Assembly: GCA_958510825.1 (NCBI GenBank)
Contig: OY294050.1
Span: forward strand, 9,835,340-9,899,339
DNA from: Brachypterus glaber
Lineage: Eukaryota > Arthropoda > Insecta > Coleoptera > Kateretidae
DNA length: 64,000 bases
Direction: 5' to 3'
This document shows positions 61,421-64,000 of this stretch, one piece after another. Positions within the stretch are counted from its first letter, which is position 1. Every line of letters starts with the position of its first letter. The position numbers were made by a program, and so were the translations under genes. The notes below the pieces were generated by a model. That model worked only from the letters and a program-made list of their open reading frames with translations, was not told where the DNA came from and made no database searches.

Positions 61421-62184
61421 AAAAAACACGGTTAAAAAAAATCAGCGCATTTTTGTGCATTTGAAAAAGGGCTCCTAATTTCGGACATATCCGAAAAAAA
61501 TTTTTCAAGAGTAGATCTGGATCCCATTGCTTATGTTTCTTGTTATTCCTTCACATTTAAGACGTAATTTAATCATTAAGCGATTTTCTACGAAATACTA
61601 TAGGAACTATAATTTTAGATTCCCAATTTCGAATATCTTAGTATCTTAGGTAATTTTCGTTTTTTCAAAATTGTTTATCTTAGTTTGTTGTATCATTATA
61701 AAAATAATAATTAATGGTTGGTTATCCTGAATAATAATTACCTTGCGGATATCCGAAATTGGGAATCAAATGCACAAAAATGGTCTATCCGAAATTAGGC
61801 AACTTTCTGCTTTTTAGATTAGAAATTTGTAGAATGTTTACGTTTTCAAATTGCTTAATTATGAATAGTGGATCAACTTAACTAACATCATAACTTACCC
61901 AAGACAGAATCACGAACTTTTATAACGATTATTTATAAAATAAACAAGCATAATAATGCAACTGAGCACAAAACTGCCATTTGCAATATAAACGATTTGT
62001 GCTGCCATTTAAAGGGGAGAAGCTCTACCGTTATCATATTACAGGACGGATTTAGTTTGACTTTTGGCTTCACATAAAAGTAGGTTTCTGTTTACCTTTG
62101 CAGACAGTATCTTAAATACACTACTATCCGAAATTTGGAAACCATCCGAAATTAGGCACATTTCCTCTACTCTAAAATAATTAC
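61421..62184 (-). other. Sik3: Sik3 intron, right part
   Basis: AT-rich with TCCGAAATTxGG words recurring (about 61470, 61750, 61790, 62130), suggesting a decayed repeat. No convincing extra exon is seen. Confidence 0.55.
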
Positions 62185-62415
62185 CTCTAGGCTGTAAATA
62201 CTGATTGTGCTGCTTCTGTCTTTGCGAAACCTCTTCAGGATGGTCTCTGGCTTGATATTGAGACTGTAGCCTTTGAGCTTCTCGCTGAACAAGATGAAGC
62301 TGCAAGACACCTTTTGTTTTACAGTGTTCGCTGAGCTTCTGCGAGTTAAATGCAATTACGTTTTGAGCGTTTTCGGCGACTTGTTGCGCTACTAGGCCAT
62401 CACTAGCTCTTCGTC
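62185..62415 (-). CDS. Sik3: Sik3, exon with the RRASD 14-3-3/PKA site
   Basis: Acceptor TTCCTTACAG at 62418-62416. With the last base of the preceding exon it reads GRRASDGLVAQQ, then NVIAFNSQKLSEHCKTKGVL and QLHLVQREAQRLQSQYQ. This matches the conserved SIK block in which REGRRASD carries the Ser phosphorylated by PKA and bound by 14-3-3, followed by the ARTKGxLxL-like segment. SIK3 kinases phosphorylate CRTC co-activators and class IIa HDACs, with roles in lipid and energy metabolism. The strong donor AGAG/GTAATT (62185) leaves phase 1, which does not fit the next recognised exon. A weaker GT at 62202/62201 (CA/GTATTT) leaves phase 2 and does. The true end is therefore 62185 with an unseen exon, or 62202. 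Confidence 0.9.
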
Positions 62416-62648
62416 CTGTAAGGAACAAACAAATGAAAATTTTTAGAATTAACAGATGTCAAATAAACTTTTTAAAGACCATTTTTACCCCTTGACCTGC
62501 AGAATAGTAAAAATTGCCTAATGTGGATGTAACTAATGTCATGTATTTGACTCGGTAAGTTAAAAATAGATTATTAGGGCACCCAAAAGAACCGGAAATA
62601 GACAATATTGGAAAAAAAATGGTTACTAGACTATAAGTGGTATTTTAC
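62416..62648 (-). other. Sik3: Sik3 short intron
   Basis: 233 nt, phase 1, from G/GTAAAA to CAG. Nothing notable. Confidence 0.9.
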
Positions 62649-63070
62649 CTTCTCTAAAATCCACCGGCGACCTTGTCATGCCCCGGGTTCCTTTATAATT
62701 GGCCATAGATACCATAGGGTTATTTTTGTGCATCATAGGCCTTAGACTCGACGAGTGCGACGTATGAACATTGCTAAATGCACTCGAACTCGTCAGGCCA
62801 CTATCCTTTTTCTTATCCATCGACGTACAGCTGGGCAGGCTGCTGGTAAACTCGCTGGATTCGGAAAGAGGATACTCTAAGCTCTCGAAGTTGCTGTCCA
62901 CTGATAAATTTTGACTTAGGCTTTTGGATGTGTTGAAGTTCGTGACCACGCCGCTGGAGGAGCTGCTGGAAGCATAACTCAGGCGGTGAGTGTGATCTTC
63001 TAAGTCAGTTTCCATACCCTCGTCTGTTGAAGAGGAATACTGATTGTGCAGATCGCCGATTTGGTAGTTG
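62649..63070 (-). CDS. Sik3: Sik3, upstream exon (Ser-rich, ends DFREG)
   Basis: Acceptor TTACTTACAG at 63073-63071, donor GAAG/GTAAAA at 62649/62648. It starts with one base of a split codon and ends with one (phase 1), fitting the next exon. It encodes NYQIGDLHNQYSSSTDEGME, TDLEDHTHRLSYASSSSSSG, a Ser/Thr-rich stretch and, at the end, TRSPVDFREG, which leads into RRASD as in vertebrate SIK3 (SPVSFREGRRASD). The methionine in DEGMETD is internal, not a start. The kinase and UBA domains must be encoded by exons beyond the right edge. Confidence 0.92.
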
Positions 63071-64000
63071 CTGTAAGTAATAATATATTTCTAACATAAT
63101 AAGAAAATAAAACATTTCCAACTCGAGAGATGCTATTTGGCCGAGGCGCAGCCTAGGCTAAATTAGCATCTCGAGTGTTGGAAATGTCATTTTCTTATGT
63201 GGTTAGAACAGAATTTTATTCACAAGCATAAATAAATACCACATTATGTACCTCGTAAAATTCACCATTTTAAATGATCTTCTACAGAAATTTTGCAGAT
63301 TTCTAACGTCACTATAAATTTCAACTAAATAATAATTTAAATGAGTGGCTCGTTGTTATTTCCTATTATCAGTCTTGGTATGAACCGTATAATATATAAA
63401 CAAATATTATTTCTTATTGTTTTTCGTAGAAATAAAAATGTTAGGTTATTTTATTCGCAAACTTTAACTGTTTACAGGCAAGGTAATAGTTTCGCCACCT
63501 ATGAGGTATAACCAAAAGTTAAAAAATAGGTTAGATATGAATTCATTTCTAACCTTGGTTAAAAATGAAAATCTTTTTTAACTTTAAAAGAAGTAAAGAA
63601 AAATGATAGATTTTGCAACTTTTTATAATGCATATAAAGGACGTTTTTTATTTTATTAACCTTTTTTATACTTTAGAATTCTATTGACTCATAATACGAA
63701 AACAAGCCTAAATAAGGCTTGGTAAATTATTAAATCAGCCGACGAATCTAGAATATCGAATTACTCTTATTCAAGGCTAAATTTTGTTAAAAATAAATTA
63801 AGAATTGTGAAAAAAAAATGAAAAAAATTAATGATGATCTCAAAACGTGCCATAGCTAGCCTAGGCTCATTTACTAAATTTCGGTTGTTTCCTTGTGCTA
63901 TGAAATATTATATGATTTTAAAATCGAAATTTAATGACGGACTAGATATCCTGCAAATTAAACTAAAGAAAGCTTCTTTTAGGAAAATATTTTGGGGATA
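63071..64000 (-). other. Sik3: Sik3 upstream intron, continuing past the window
   Basis: AT-rich, non-coding. It contains the palindrome at 63091-63206 and nothing else I can name up to the window end. Confidence 0.65.
63091..63206. repeat. Hairpin H6, palindrome 21 nt upstream of a Sik3 exon
   Basis: The arms CTAACATAATAAGAAAATA..CATTTCCAAC..TCGAGAGATGCTA and their complements are about 45 bp. The centre is GGCCGAGGCGCAGCCTAGGC. The core GAGGCGCAGCC resembles H5 (GAGGCGTCAGCC) and H4 (GAGGCGTAGCA); the arms are unrelated. Confidence 0.8.

Overview
The window is 64 kb of strongly AT-rich nuclear DNA from an arthropod, most likely a holometabolous insect. Spliced genes with GT-AG introns, insect-type orthologues and dense short DNA-transposon debris support this. 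A beetle is my guess, but it is not proven. Only about 4% of the bases are recognisable coding exon. The rest is introns and intergenic DNA filled with foldback elements, MITEs, two non-LTR retrotransposon relics, a tRNA-derived SINE and simple repeats. One 200-N assembly gap lies at 61205-61404.

Genes. (1) Minus strand, 4850-7564: two internal exons, phase-matched, of a Ser/Asp-rich protein I cannot name. (2) Plus strand, 29219-35216: a complete four-exon group II p21-activated kinase (PAK4/mushroom bodies tiny type) of 562 residues, with an N-terminal CRIB motif and a full kinase domain. (3) Minus strand, 42767-43372: a possible intronless gene for a 201-residue coiled-coil protein, no family recognised. 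(4) Minus strand, 57663-63070: the last four recognised coding exons of a salt-inducible kinase 3 orthologue (Sik3). These carry the conserved FREGRRASD 14-3-3/PKA site; the kinase domain lies beyond the right edge.

Repeats. 1-4.7 kb: LINE relic, 1.4-kb foldback, and a SINE split by a CAC/GTG-ended MITE. 7.6-29 kb: a gene desert with many foldbacks, a tandem array at 15 kb, a nested palindrome at 17 kb, a LINE 3' end with a (TATTG)n tail, a GGATAT-iterating block, a 245-bp (TTTA)n tract, and PIF/Harbinger-like and piggyBac-like MITEs just upstream of the PAK gene. The PAK introns hold piggyBac-like and mariner-like MITEs and two hairpins next to splice sites. 35.7-57 kb: a pogo-like element with iterated subterminal motifs and a broken HTH reading frame, a TA-flanked foldback, other MITEs, and a foldback that has captured part of a LINE-like coding region.

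Most notable observations. There is a class of hairpins with GC-rich, loosely similar cores but dissimilar arms; three of them lie within about 30 nt of exon boundaries. The assembly gap falls in one arm of a palindrome, and the other arm predicts only about 19 missing bases. A foldback at 53.5 kb carries a captured coding segment. The genes show no operon-like relation and appear independent.
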